Shown here one piece after another: positions 31,915 to 43,891 of a stretch of DNA of 64,000 bases. The stretch comes from Monoplex corrugatus (taxonomy: Eukaryota > Mollusca > Gastropoda > Littorinimorpha > Ranellidae): the NCBI GenBank assembly GCA_030674185.1, contig JAPXFY010000031.1:37681862-37745861 (forward strand), in the 5' to 3' direction. Every line of letters starts with the position of its first letter. Within the stretch, counting starts at the first letter, position 1. A program made the position numbers and the translations under genes. A model generated the notes under the pieces. That model worked only from the letters and a program-made list of their open reading frames with translations. It was not told the origin of the DNA and did not search any database.

Positions 31915-34900
31915 GCTTGTGTGCTTGTCCTATCTTGCCAATTTTTTCTCGAATGCGTGTATACATATTATTTTGTTCACTCTCTACCTTGCCAATTTTT
32001 TTTCTCGGATGCGTGTGTGCATATTATTTTGTTCATTCTCTACCTTACCATTTTTCTTATCTCGGATGCGTGTTTACATATTATTTTGTTCACTCTCTAC
32101 CTTACCATTTTTTGTCGGATGTGTGTATACATATGTGACTGGTTCTTGCGAACGGGGTCACAAGTCGCAACCTGTGAACTGAGATACGGGCCTGAAAAGG
32201 TGGTGAGGGTCGATCTGGGTGATTTGAGATTTTTGTTCCTACACATTGTCTGACCATTAATCTATCAATTATGGCAAAGATTAAAGTTAAATTTGGGCTG
32301 AAAGAGTGTTAAAATAACATTTTAAAGTGATAACCCATCGAGAATATGCAGATTTTTTCCGTGAAAATGCATGTGTTTGAGCTTTAATTTAGGCCATGAA
32401 ACCGTACAGGGCCTCAGCATATCGCATACCGTTGGAATCAGCTCGTGAAATAGCTAGTATGTAGTGTAGAACCACTTTATCTATCACTTCACTAAGATTG
32501 ATGAAGATAGAATACTGGTTGCTAAGGAAAAAGCAGAGAATTTTGTTTTCCTTCTTTAACTCTGCTTTTCTCAAAATGGCCGTCCCATCACCCACTCCCT
32601 TTAAATTACTGTAACTCGCTCGATTTTCCAGTTAGACAGTTGAATTATACATCATTGGAAAGAGCATTTTTTTCTGCTTTCCGGTGATATGAATATCTCT
32701 ATACCCCCCAAAATTAAGTTGTGACCCCATTCGTGAGAACAGGTCGCATATTATTTTGTTCACTCTCTACCTTACCATTTTTCTTATCTTGGACGCGTGT
32801 TTACTTATTTTTTGTTCACTCTCTACCTTACCAATTTTTCTTATCTTGGACGCGTGTTTACTTATTATTTTGTTCACTCTCTACCTTACCATTTTTTCTT
32901 ATCTTGGATGCATGTTTACTTATTATTTTGTTCACTCTCTACCTTACCATTTTTCTTATCTTGGACGCGTGTTTACTTATTATTTTGTTCACTCTCTACC
33001 TTACCATTTTTCTTATCTTGGATGCATGTTTACTTATTATTTTGTTCACTCTCTACCTTACCATTTTTTTATCTTGGACGCGTGTTTACTTATTATTTTG
33101 TTCACTCTCTACCTTACCATTTTTCTTATCTTGGACGCGTGTTTACTTATTATTTTGTTCACTCTCTACCTTACCATTTTTCTTATCTTGGACGCGTGTT
33201 TACTTATTATTTTTGTTCACTCTCTACCTTACCATTTTTCTTATCTTGGACGTGTGTTTACTTATTATTTTGTTCACTCTCTACCTTACCATTTTTCTTA
33301 TCTTGGACGCGTGTTACTTATTATTTTGTTCACTCTCTACCTTACCATTTTTCTTATCTTGGACGCGTGTTTACTTATTATTTTGTTCACTCTCTACCTT
33401 ACCATTTTTCTTATCTTGGACGCGTGTTTACTTATTATTTTGTTCACTCTCTACCTTACCATTTTTCTTATCTTGGAGCGTGTTTACTTATTATTTTGTT
33501 CACTCTCTACCTTACCATTTTTCTTATCTTGGACGCGTGTTTACTTATTATTTTGTTCACTCTCTACCTTACCATTTTTCTTATCTTGGACGCGTGTTTA
33601 CTTATTATTTTGTTCACTCTCTACCTTACCATTTTTCTTATCTTGGACGCGTGTTTACTTATTATTTTGTTCACTCTCTACCTTACCATTTTTCTTATCT
33701 TGGACGCGTGTTTACTTATTATTTTGTTCACTCTCTACCTTACCATTTTTCTTATCTTGGACGCGTGTTTACTTATTATTTTGTTCACTCTCTACCTTGC
33801 CATTTTTCTTATCTTGGATGCATGTATACATATTGTTTTGTTCACTCTCTACCTTGCCAATTTTTTTTCTCGGATGCGTGTGTGCGTATTGTTTTGTTCA
33901 CTCTCTACCTTACCAATTTTTTCTCGGATACGCACTTGTATACATATTACTTTGTTCACTCTGTCTCTACCTTACCAATTTTTTCTCAGATACGCGCGTG
34001 TATATATATTACTTTGTTCACTATGTCTCTACCTTACCAATTTTTTTCTCGGATGCATGTATACATATTGTTTTGTTCACTCTCTACCTTACCAATTTTT
34101 TCTCAGATACGCGCGTGTATACATATTGTTTTGTTCGCTCTACCTTACCATTTTTTTCTCGATACGCGCGTGTATACATATTTGTTCACTCTGTCTCTAC
34201 CTTACCAATTTTTTCTCGGATACGCGCATGTTTACATATTATTTTGTTCACATCTCTACCTTACCATTTTTTTCTCAGATGTGTGTATACATATTGTTTT
34301 GTTCACTCTCTACCTTGCCATTTTTTTTTCTCGGACGCGTGTGTGCATATTGTTTTGTTCACTCTCTACCTTACCCATTTTTTCTCGGATGCGTGTTTAC
34401 ATATTATTTTGTTCACTCTCTCTACCTTACCCATTTTTTCTCGGATGCGTGTTTACATATTATTTTGTTCACTCTCTACCTTACCATTTTTTTTTCTCGG
34501 ATGCGTGTTTACATATTATTTTGTTCACTCTCTACCTTACCCATTTTTTCTCGGATGCGTGTTTACATATTATTTTGTTCACTCTCTACCTTACCCATTT
34601 TTTCTCGATGCGTGTTTACATATTATTTTGTTCACTCTCTACCTTACCCATTTTTTCTCGATGCGTGTTACATATTATTTGTTCACTCTCCACCTTACCC
34701 ATTTTTTCTCGGATGCGTGTTTACATATTATTTTGTTCACTCTCCACCTTACCCATTTTTTCTCGCATGCGTGTATACATATTGTTTTTTTCACTCTCTA
34801 CCTTACCATTTTTCTCTCGGATGTGTGTTTACATATTGTTTTGTTCACTCTCTACCTTGCCATTTTTTGTCGGATGTGTGTTTACATATTATTTTGTTCA

Positions 34901-35290
34901 CTCTCTACCTTACCCATTTTTTCTCAATGTGTGTTATACATATTGTTTTGTTCACTCTCTACCTTACCCATTTTTTCTTGCATGCGTGTATACATATTAT
35001 TTTGTTCACCCTCTACCTTACCCATTTTTTCTCAGATGTGTGTATACATATTGTTTTGTTCACTCTCTACCTTACCCATTTTTTCTCAGATGTGTGTATA
35101 CATATTGTTTTTTTCACTCTCTACCTTACCTTTTTTTTTTCTCGGATGCGTGTATACATATTGTTTTTTTCGCTCTCTACCTTACCCATTTTTTTTTTAT
35201 CTCGCATGCGTGCATACATATTCTTCTGTTCACTCTCTATCTTACCAATTTTTTGTCAGATGCATGTATACATATTATTTTGTTCAGTCT
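31915..35290. repeat. 57-bp minisatellite, more than 50 units
   Basis: Unit contains TTATTTTGTTCACTCTCTAC, CTTACCATTTTTCTTATCTT and GGACGCGTGTTTACTTA. Four early units (31915-32134), a 612-bp insertion, then a long array to 35290. The first half after the insertion (32750-33800) is very homogeneous; later units vary (TTTTTTCTCGGATGCGTG, ATACGCGCGTGTATACAT). Because 57 = 19 x 3 the array is open in all three + frames; the resulting 870-960 codon ORFs are not genes. Confidence 0.95.
32135..32746. mobile_element. 612-bp MITE inserted in the 57-bp minisatellite
   Basis: Left end GTGACTGGTTCTTGCGAACG, followed by GGGTCACAAG; right end (reverse complement) GCGACCTGTTCTCACGAATG then GGGTCACAACTT. 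Flanks CATAT|element|CATAT collapse to the normal array sequence ACATATTATTTTG, so the target duplication is CATAT or part of it. No protein-like ORF inside. Confidence 0.8.
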
Positions 35291-35403
35291 GCGAAGGCAG
35301 TATGTTGCTGCACAGTCTGCATACTCCGTCTCGGGTGGGCGTGCAAGCTGGATGTTTTCATGCCTCCGTAAGTCACCAAACAGCAACATGGCTAGCAGGA
35401 TCT

Positions 35404-35597
35404 TTAACCCTTTGACTCCTGCACCCTCTCCACCCACATCCTGCATTTTCAACCATGCTGCCAAAGCAAAAACTCAACCCTTTAATACCCTCAGCCTATC
35501 CACCAGCTTCCTGCCGAAAGCTTGTGGATATGCTGAGGAAATTAAGGGTTTAGTTTATTTGCTTTTGATGGATAGGGTGCGGGAGTCAAAGGGTTAA
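35404..35597. mobile_element. TTAA MITE, copy 9
   Basis: TTAACCCTTTGACTCCTGCA to GCGGGAGTCAAAGGGTTAA, with the central palindrome CCACCAGCTTCCTGCCGAAAGCTTGTGG. Immediately upstream (35293-35400) is a dispersed fragment (CTGCATACTCCGTCTCGGGT) that also precedes the MITE at 57719, so the two may have moved or duplicated together. Confidence 0.8.
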
Positions 35598-35904
35598 TGT
35601 GCATCTTTGATGTCATGTGCGTGTGTGTGTGTGTACACGTCAAGAGGGGTTAGACTGTTGCTGGCCTGCACACATGTTGACCCGGAATATCAGAAAAACC
35701 TCCATCCTTTTTCCACCAGGAGCGATACAAGTAGGATTGAACCCAGCCATTTCCATTGGAAATCGGATGTCTTGACTATCGTTCTCGTCAGTGTGATCGT
35801 TTACTGTCATATATTCCACTTTTTATGCAAATTGTTATTTCACATGTGATTGTTTACTGTCAAATATTCCACTTTTTATGCAAATTGTTATTTCATACAA
35901 AATG

Positions 35905-36570
35905 AACTCCCCTGTGGAGATGCCGGGGGCTCTTTCAGTATAAATCATATCCCCACCTTCTGGTAATTCTGTGCTAGGAATTTCCTATTTTCTGTCACTC
36001 TTTGTTTCTTTCTTCCTCCTTTGCTCCCCCACTGTGGGGATGTCGAGGGCTCTTTCAGTATAAATAGTATCCCCACCTTCTGGAAATTCTGTGCAAGATA
36101 TTTGCTCTTTTCTGTCACTCCCTTTGTTTCTGCCTTGTTCTTTTGCTTTCTGTCATTTCTTCCTATCATTTTCTGCCTTGCTGGTCCATTCATCTGTATG
36201 TATTCGATAAAGTCTTACATACTTTCTCTTAGGATTGATAATTGCGTTCATGTATAAGTGCATTTTTGGCTCTTGGGAAATGAGATATGCAGAAGCAGTT
36301 TAAGGTAATTTAGGCCTGTTTTTTTATATATATTTTTAGTGTCCTTAGTTATGTTTAAATTTGTATTCAGGGTATGTTTTTTTAAGTCGCCTGTGTGATA
36401 AATTGGACGGATTGGTCAGTGCCAGGGACATATCCTTAGATTATGTGCGCGAATGCATTGATGTGTGTACTTAATTTTCTTTTCCTTTTTTTTCCGGTTG
36501 AAGTATTGTGTATGTTTTGAAACGGTGACAGCCCGATATGGTTCTACACAATCGGTTAGGCTTTAAACAA
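35905..36570 (+). mobile_element. Dispersed repeat X, copy 4, with duplicated 5' end
   Basis: The 5' segment (CTGTGGAGATGCCGGGGGCT to CTTCCTCCTTTGCTCCCCC) occurs at 35911-36030 and again from 36030, where a full-length copy continues to TTCTACACAATCGGTTAGGC and CTTTAAACAAAAA. Confidence 0.75.
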
Positions 36571-36837
36571 AAATGACAATAACAGTACAAAATGAAATGT
36601 TAATCTTGTTTCTGTATGTATTTTCTGTGTGTCGATTGTTATCATGTCGACAACAATGGTTGTGATTGTTTGCTCTAAGTGCTTTTACGTTTTAAAGAAA
36701 ACTGTTACTTCAGAGTGAAATTTAATCTTGTTTCAGTATATAATGAACATTTGTGTCCATCATAACCCACTTTGCAATTGTTTTGATAATTCGCTTTTTA
36801 TTACGTTTTACTTTTTAACACAACATTTTCATTAATT

Positions 36838-37105
36838 TAGGCGAGTTTTTATGAACGTTTCAGCTTCCTTACTTTACATTTCTATTCAGGTTTGTGTTTT
36901 TTTTAATCCTTCTGGTTATAAATTGGGCGAAATGGTCAACTCTAGGGGCATATCCTTAGATTGTGTGTGCGAATGCATTGATATAATTTTATGAACTTAC
37001 TTTTCTTTTCTTGGTGTCTTTTTTTTTTTCGAAGATGTATTGCGTCCATTATGAAATAGTTATAGCCCTGATATGGCTGTGTGCAGTCATTATGCTTTAA
37101 ACAAT
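36838..37105 (+). mobile_element. Repeat X, 3' partial copy
   Basis: Contains TAAATTGGGCGAAATGGTCA, GTGCGAATGCATTGATATA, ATTATGAAATAGTTATAGCC and ATGCTTTAAACAA. Confidence 0.65.
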
Positions 37106-37703
37106 AAGAATATGAATAAGACTGAGAATGTGGTTTGAGACGAAGTAACATTAAGTCTGGTTTCAGCATGAATTATGTGCCTTGATTCATTGTGATCCAG
37201 TATGTAGTAGTTACAATACTAGGAATAAAAATGAGAATGTGATCTGAGATAAAATAACTTTTCATCTGGTTTCAGTATGAATTATGTACCTTGATTCATT
37301 ATAATCCTGTATGCAGTGGATGCAATACTTGGTGGCGCTGATTTCAACTTTTTCTGCAAATCGCTATTTCACACAGCTTGAGCTTTACTTGAAATCAACA
37401 TGGCTTTATTCCGTATGCCTTTTTAAAAGTCAGATAATATGGATACCAAAATCCTTTATTAGAACGAATGGTTTTTGACTTTTTTTTTATTTGTTATTTT
37501 TTTTATAGATGGGGTGTGCTTTGTTGGCTCTTTTTTCGTTTCAGCTCATGTTTTCTTTGACGTTGTATGCCGTTGTTCGGCCCATACTGTGCAGGTGTTA
37601 TGTGACTACAAAGTCTGCATAGGCCTACTCCATCTTTGGTGGGTATGAATGCTGAATATTTTGTTATTTCCATAGGTCACTAAACACTGAATGGCTTCAG
37701 GAT

Positions 37704-37704
<1 letters not shown>
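37106..37704. other. Intergenic, short direct repeat only
   Basis: 37130-37330 holds a roughly 115-bp direct repeat (GTTTCAGCATGAATTATGTG / GTTTCAGTATGAATTATGTA). 37595-37690 is a dispersed fragment shared with 35293 and 57640. No gene. Confidence 0.45.
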
Positions 37705-37735
<31 letters not shown>

Positions 37736-37925
37736 ATGCCCTGCCGCGTGGCGTTGGCGATCATGGCCCTCCACACGAATCTACCTCTTGTCGCTGCAAG
37801 TACATCTCCCACCCTCTCTGTCCCCAGCCATCCTGCAAGTCCGTCCAATGCTTTCTCCCTGGATATAACCTGGTGCTTTCTTTCTCTCCAGCTTTTCTGT
37901 TGTGACCAGGATTCTAGTGTACATA
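37705..37925 (-). mobile_element. RTE-type LINE 3' tail
   Basis: (ATC)n tail at 37705-37735, then CCTGCCGCGTGGCGTTGGCG, GTCCCCAGCCATCCTGCAAG and CTGTTGTGACCAGG, the complement of the RTE tail sequence. Confidence 0.75.
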
Positions 37926-38139
37926 TTTGATGTTCTGCGTCTTACACAGGAAGGGGGTTCAGGCACTAGCAGGTCAGCACATATGTTGAGATGGGCGGGA
38001 TCCACTCTTCACCCATCCAGTGGTGTCCAGGCAGGGTCCGGTTCAGACTTCCAGACGGTCAGTCCAAGGTCCTAATCGCTCGGCTATCGCGCCTGCCACG
38101 TTTTATTTTTAGTGCAAAATGTCATTCCCAACACGCAAA

Positions 38140-38505
38140 GTCAGAACAAGATTGAGGCAGCTGAAATGTGGTTTCTAAGAAGAATGTTGAGAGTTCCATA
38201 GACAGCGAAGAAAAACAAAAGAGACAGTCTAGAAGGAGGCAGACACAAGAAAAACGTTACTAAAGAAGATTAGGAAAAGACAAGCAACATTTATAGGACA
38301 TTTTATGAGGCCAGAAAATTAAAGCACTTAGTCACAACAGGAGAGTTGGAGGGAAAGAGAACATCAGGTAGACCCAGGGAGAAAATATTGGACGGACTTG
38401 CAGGGTGGCTGAGGAGAGAGAGGGTGTGCTTGCAGCAACAAGGGATAAATTTCATAGGGTTATGATCGCCAACGCCATGCAGCAGGGCACATGATGATGA
38501 TGAAT
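38140..38505 (+). mobile_element. RTE-type LINE 3' fragment
   Basis: Begins in the RT C-terminus (AGATTGAGGCAGCTGAAATG, then TGGTTTCTAAGAAGAATGTT, encoding EAAEMWFLRRM) and continues to GCAGCAGGGCACATGATGATG. Lies close to, and inverted relative to, the tail at 37705. Confidence 0.75.
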
Positions 38506-38840
38506 GTCATTTCACACAATCAGGATCCATAACAGATCAGTATCCTACACTGTGTATATTTCAGTGCCAGACGTTGCGTATGACTAAGCTTTTAATTCAA
38601 ACAGTTTTATGAGATTTCAACGTTTACAAGATATTGCTTTTTCAATTATGTTTATCAATTTAAACTGATTTGGAACATACACGTTTCGTGGGCGTTTCAG
38701 TTTTGACAGTGCTCATTGGTTTTGAAATTAAAACTTTGGTAAACACTTTTGTTTTCAGCACATTGTTCTACTAAATTTTGATAGTGCCAGAGAGAGAGAG
38801 AGAGAGAGAGAGAGGGTGTTAATGAAATATACAGCGCACA

Positions 38841-38844
<4 letters not shown>
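38506..38844. other. Intergenic, nothing recognised
   Basis: Ordinary AT-rich sequence with a (GA)n run at 38790-38814. Confidence 0.4.
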
Positions 38845-38879
<35 letters not shown>

Positions 38880-38889
38880 TCAGCATTTT

Positions 38890-38928
<39 letters not shown>

Positions 38929-39395
38929 GGAGAGACAGAGAGAGAGGATGACAACTTGAGGGTAAGGTGCCGCACGCCTAGGAGGTTTAAGTGTACACCA
39001 TTCAGCATCCTAAGTGTGCGTGTGTGTGCGTACGTGTGCATGTGCACGCGCATTTGTTTTTTCTGTCCCTGTAAATTGCGCTATATAAATACTATATAAG
39101 TGAATATTACTACAAACAAATAATAAAAAAAACTTGACTCTCTTGGCGGTTAGTAAAGATGAAACAGTGAGGCAGGAGAGATAGGCACAGCCGTTATAGT
39201 GTTGGTCCCGAGGAAATTTTGAGTGAGGTCTCTACCATCTCACTCCCCTACGACCTCAGGCTTGCAGGACAACCTTTTACCCTTTTACCTTCTCTCTCTG
39301 TCTCTCTCTCTCTTCTTCTTCTGTCTCTCCCTCCCTCTTCTCCCTCCCCTCTCTCTCTTCTCTCTCCTCCTCTCTCTCTCTCTCTTTCGCACGCG
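38845..39395. repeat. (TG)n and (TC)n microsatellites
   Basis: TG tracts at 38845-38877 and 38893-38921; CT-rich at 39290-39388. Between them no coding. 39218-39262 shares GAGGTCTCTACCA and ACTCCCCTACGACCTCAG with 23445 and 60408. Confidence 0.85.
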
Positions 39396-39824
39396 AGCGC
39401 TTTTACTTTTGTTTCTTTTTTACCCTCCCCCAGTCATTACGAATCATACGTAAGATACAGCAGCACAAACATTCGTAAATACATGTATACGTTTTGGGCT
39501 GAAAACTAAATTCAGATCTGTACCACCTCACGATTGTGGGACAACATTAACGTTGCCTTTTTGTTTTTTTGTTTTTTGTTTTGTTTTGTTTTGGGTTTTT
39601 TAAAAATAAAATCTCCTTTTCCTTAACTTCACAGTTGGCAGCACCCCGTTTTGCGGATGAAGATACCGCAGAACAAACACACGTAAAACCTTAATAATAA
39701 TAAAGATCTTGATTGGCCAGATCAAACGTTTCAAGTTTAATTTTCAGGCCATTTGATATTCATCTGTCTTTCCAGATATTGTTGAGTTGGAGCATTTTTT
39801 TGCTTTTGTGCAGTTTTTCGCACA

Positions 39825-39826
39825 CA

Positions 39827-39879
<53 letters not shown>

Positions 39880-39900
39880 CACACACACACACACACACAC

Positions 39901-39933
<33 letters not shown>

Positions 39934-39935
39934 CA
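39825..39935. repeat. (CA)n microsatellite
   Basis: CA tract with two CAA interruptions. Confidence 0.95.
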
Positions 39936-40005
39936 TGTAGGTTTCCATTGCTTTCCAGAAGCGCAGTGCACATACTGTGCAGGTGTCGTGGCCATTGTTT
40001 TCAGG

Positions 40006-40137
40006 TGGGACCCTGTCCACCAGCACCCTGCATTGTCAACGACCATGCTAGTAAAGCAAAAACGTAACCCTTTGATTCCCTCACCTTATCCACCAGCTTC
40101 CTGCAGTTGGTGGATAGGGTGCGGGAGCCAAAGGGTA
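40006..40137. mobile_element. TTAA MITE, copy 10 (degenerate ends)
   Basis: Contains ACCCTGTCCACCAGCACCCT, GCATTGTCAACGACCATGCTA, AACCCTTTGATTCCCTCACC and TGGATAGGGTGCGGGAGCC, but the outer TTAA is lost at the left and reduced to GTAA at the right. Confidence 0.65.
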
Positions 40138-40394
40138 ACTCATACAGGCGAATGTGAAATATGCTAAGCTGTAGGCTACTGATGAAATGAGGGGATTGGA
40201 CCATTGTAACGGTTGCAAGGCCTAGACATCTGGTTCCCGACTAGCGCTATTGCTTTGCTACACAATCAGATCGTTTCTCCCAGTTCGAAAAACTAGCATG
40301 CTCTGAGATAACCAATGGTGCATCTCAACCGCATGACCTAACAAATTATCACAACATGTGCATATTGGTAGATAGTTACATGTACTAAGACAGA

Positions 40395-40468
40395 TAGATG
40401 GATAGATAGGTAGATAGATAGGTAGATAATAGGTAGATAGGCAGTAGTGTAGGTAGGTAGATAAGATA

Positions 40469-40500
<32 letters not shown>

Positions 40501-40565
40501 AGATATAAAGATAATAGATAGATAGATTGACACAGACAGATAGATAAACAGACAAACGGACAGAC
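40395..40565. repeat. (GATA)n/(GTAG)n array
   Basis: GATA tetranucleotides with GGTA and GACA variants. Confidence 0.9.
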
Positions 40566-40974
40566 AGATGGCTATTTTAGATAAATAGATAAATGGATAT
40601 GCTTTATCATAATAGAGAGATAGACAGACAGATGGCTAGTTTAGACAGAGAGACAGATAGATATGCTTTATCACAATATCAAAATCACAATTGATTAGTG
40701 AAAATCATGACGACTTGCATTTTGCTTTTCCTGTTATTAGTTCAGTAAACGATCCACTAATTACATACCACAGACACCCCCCCCCCCCCACACACACACA
40801 CACCCCAAACATACACACAGACGTGTATATTTAATTAATATTAATATATATATATATATATATGCCCATATGGATGTATGTATATCTATATATATCCCCC
40901 TCTATACACACACAAGCACGAACACATACACAAGCACACACACATGCAGACATATTATGTCCATATGTATTTAT

Positions 40975-41055
40975 GTGTGTGTATGTATGTATGTATGTAT
41001 GTATGTATGTATGTATGTATTGTATGTATGCATGTATGTATGAATGTATCTATAT
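40975..41055. repeat. (GTAT)n array
   Basis: GTAT tetranucleotides running into the tail of the LINE fragment at 41055. Confidence 0.9.
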
Positions 41056-42040
41056 CATCATCATAGGCATCCTTCAGTCTCGGAAGACTATGGAGTTGCG
41101 CTCTAGGTGTTTATTCTGGTACAGCCTCGGCTGTGGCTGGCCAGTCCGACGCGGGAATAACAGTCCCTGTGGCAGAGGGCACAGATGAAGTCTGACGTTG
41201 GTCTGTCTGCCTGGGCTGCAGCCTTTCTTCTCATTCTCTTTTCCTCGTGCTGCTGAGCGAGTGTCTCTTCGAACTTGGAGAGACCTTTCTGCACAGTCTG
41301 TCTCCAGGCTGACCGTTCGAGGGCTGTTGTTTCCCAGTTGTTCTGGTCGATGTTCAAGGCTTTTAGGTCCCTCCTGCACACGTCTTTGAATCGCAGCTGT
41401 GGTCTGCCTGTGGGACGTTTTCCCTACACAAGTTCTCCGTAGAGGAGGTCTTTAGGAGTCCGTCCGTCGTCCATGCGCACGGCATGGCCGAGCCAGCGCA
41501 TACGTCTCTGTTTCAGTAGCGTGTACATGCTGGTGCATCCAGCTCTTTCCAGGACATTTTTGTTTGGGACCTTGTCCTGCCAGGTGATGTTCGGAATGCG
41601 TCGGAGGCTACGCATGTGAAAAGCATTGAGCTTTCGCTCTTGTCGGACATGCAAAGTCCAGGACTCGCTGCCATACAGGAGGGTGCTCATGACGCAGGCT
41701 CTGTAGATCTGGATCTTTGTGTGCTCAGTCAGCTTGCTGTTGTTCCATGCTTTTTTTGTCAGTCTGGTCATGGTGGTAGCTGCCTTGCCGATGCGCTTGT
41801 TGAGCTCTGCGTCAAGTGAGAGGGTGTCTGAGATAGTTTAGCCCAGATAAACGAAGTCATGGACGACATCCAGTTCATGGTCATTGATGCTGGTGGCTGG
41901 GGGAGAGTCAACATCCTGTCCCATGACCTGTGTTTTCTTCAAGCTAATGGTAAGCCCGAAGTCTTGGCAGACATCGCTGATGCGAGTCATGAGCTGCTGT
42001 AGGTCCTCGGCTGAGTGGGTGGTTACTGCTGCGTCGTATC
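41055..42040 (-). mobile_element. RTE-like LINE, C-terminal RT plus C2H2-like motif
   Basis: On the - strand from 42040: residues like RISDVCQDFGLTISLKKTQV and then, past an in-frame stop near 41840, MTRLTKKAWNNSKLTEHTK, RACVMSTLLYGSESWTL, MRSLRRIPNITWQDKVPN, RRMRWLGHAVRMDD; after a frame change FICALCHRDCYSRVGLASHS, a C2-H-type motif that typically ends this LINE group. The 3' end is (ATG)n. 5'-truncated and broken by at least one stop and one frameshift. Distinct subfamily from the other RTE tails in the window. Confidence 0.8.
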
Positions 42041-42054
42041 TATATATGTATCTA

Positions 42055-42093
<39 letters not shown>

Positions 42094-42210
42094 ACTTGTG
42101 TAATCGATATGTATATATATATATATATATGTATACATTATATATGTATACACACATATACATATCGATATCCACAAGTTTATATGTTTATATATATTAT
42201 CAATATCAGA
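42041..42210. repeat. TA-rich simple sequence
   Basis: (TATG)n and (TA)n tracts abutting the LINE break at 42040. Confidence 0.85.
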
Positions 42211-42504
42211 CTGACTTTCTGATGTAATAGCTGCTCAGGTATTGATTATTCGTGTTTATTGATTGCGTAATCGAGCCACTGTGTACATAAACAATTTCAT
42301 ATATAAAAAAAATATCACAACTGATCATATATTATTATGTATACGTATATGCACTTCATAATTTTATCAGTATCAAAATTGATTTCTGTACATGACTGTT
42401 CAGGTATTCACTATTCAAGTTTATTGCACAATAATCATGTCACTCACTGACTCAGTTAATTTTCTCAAGGTAAAGCTTGTGATTCCGTCTTCACTTTGCA
42501 AGTC

Positions 42505-42665
42505 ATTGATATAAAATAGAATAGATAATAAACAGAACTGATGTAAAATAGAATAGATAATAAATAAATCCAAATTAATTAATAAACTGGAATAGATAAT
42601 AAATAGAATTTATATGAAATAGAATAGATAATAAATACATCCAAATTAATTAATAAACTCACTGA
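42505..42665. repeat. AT-rich tandem repeat
   Basis: AATAGAATAGATAATAAATA and CCAAATTAATTAATAAACT recur three times within 160 bp. Confidence 0.8.
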
Positions 42666-42934
42666 ATTGAATGAAAGTTAGTTAAATTCTGCTTTTACTA
42701 AACCGAACGTGGGTACTTAACGGCAGTCGTAAAGTCGTAAAGTGGCAGTCTTTCCAAACTTGAGCCTATGACAGTATGAGGCATCCAAAACAAATAGATA
42801 ATTGAATAGACAAGTTCACATGATATATAAAGAAAAACCAAGAAAATAAATTCATCAATCACAGTCAAGTAAGTCCCCTTTGGACTGCAGATAGTTGTTC
42901 GACCACTGTCTTTTATATAGCGAGGCATTCTCAT

Positions 42935-43280
42935 GTCAAACTGGTATCCAAAGAACGACGCATTCTATTCTAATCTAAAGGAGCGTATAAACAAACTGGG
43001 AACTGATTGACGCTGATCTCCCTTGACTGAAAACACACTCAGCTATATTTGTTGGTTTGGGGTGAGTCAGTCTTTTCAAAGAAGATGCATTCTTATCTAC
43101 TCTAAAGCCACGGATAAACTAACTGGGAAATGGATTAACGCTGATCTCCCTTGACACTCAGCTATGTTTGTTGATTTTAGGTGAAGCAGTCATCTTCCAG
43201 ACTGGAATTTAAGATCGATGCATTCTCGTCCAAAATAGATAAACACATAAAATGAACTGGAAGATAATTAATCCTGTTCT
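42935..43280. repeat. Triplicated segment of about 110 bp, 3' of the 196-codon ORF
   Basis: Three loose copies share GACGCATTCTATTCT-like sequence, GGAACTGATTGACGCTGATC, TCCCTTGACACTCAGCTAT and GTTTGTTGRTTTTRGGTG. They lie immediately downstream of the stop codon of the ORF at 43301-43891 and could include its 3' UTR. Confidence 0.65.
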
Positions 43281-43300
43281 GAATATAAATGAACTGCAAG

Positions 43301-43891
43301 TTATTTAAAATTAACCCTGTTCTCTCTGCGCTGAAGGTACGCGTTCAGCAAGCGTCGTTTGTGGCGAGGCAGTCTCCTTTCAGGCTGGTATCCACGGAAC
43401 ATTCTCATCCATTCACACGGAGTATAATACCTAATTCCAGTCACGTCGTGGTAATCGTGCTCAGCCATCAGACTTGCGATCAGCTTAGCGAGGTAAGTTT
43501 GGTGGTCGAGATAATACAATCTTTTCTCTACATCTTTCTTCAGCCGATTATTGAGGTTTGCCACGCGTTCCAAATGAGTCTCCAAGTCGTGGAAATCTTT
43601 AGTCAAAGCTTGAGCGTTTTCCTTCAGCTTGTTCGTTTGTTGAAGAATAGAACTGGCTCGGATTAAGGCTTCGTCGTAGCGGATTCTTTTCTCCAGGATC
43701 TGGTTTTGGATGTGGTCTGACAGAATCTTTTCAAACACGCACTGCTTTTTTCCATTCCATCTGCGTGCATCGTCGTCAGGTCTGGATTGAGCTTGAGCAT
43801 CACTGGATTGATGCATAGCTAGGCCTAGCTGTTCGCGGTTGAGTTCTGCGTTGTTCCAAGATATCAGGTCGTCGTCATTCTTGGTCGGCAT
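43301..43891 (-). CDS. Hypothetical 196-residue coiled-coil protein
   Basis: Uninterrupted ORF with balanced composition, unlike the repeat-derived ORFs nearby. Starts MPTKNDDDLISWNNAELN; the middle (about 50-140) is strongly helical and charged, with heptad-like spacing (ILQQTNKLKENAQALTKDF, LETHLERVANLNNRLKKDV), so a coiled coil is likely. The end is basic (ERRLPRHKRRLLNAYLQRR) and could bind nucleic acid or act as a nuclear signal. No signal peptide or membrane segment. I do not recognise a family. It could be a single-exon gene, a retrocopy or an exon of a larger gene. Several CRE half-sites lie just upstream of the ATG. Confidence 0.5.
   Translation of the reverse strand: MPTKNDDDLISWNNAELNREQLGLAMHQSSDAQAQSRPDDDARRWNGKKQCVFEKILSDHIQNQILEKRIRYDEALIRASSILQQTNKLKENAQALTKDFHDLETHLERVANLNNRLKKDVEKRLYYLDHQTYLAKLIASLMAEHDYHDVTGIRYYTPCEWMRMFRGYQPERRLPRHKRRLLNAYLQRRENRVNFK

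Noticed and set aside
32721..35597. ORFs of 958, 871 and 872 codons in three forward frames
   Set aside because: They translate the 57-bp minisatellite in each frame; the reading is as open in one frame as in the others, so the openness comes from the repeat unit and not from selection on a protein.
41198..41389. Forward-strand ORF 63 codons
   Set aside because: Shadow of the RTE-like LINE coding on the - strand, as are the forward ORFs in 45586-47784 opposite the LTR element and in 26843-27321 opposite the DUF7869 gene.
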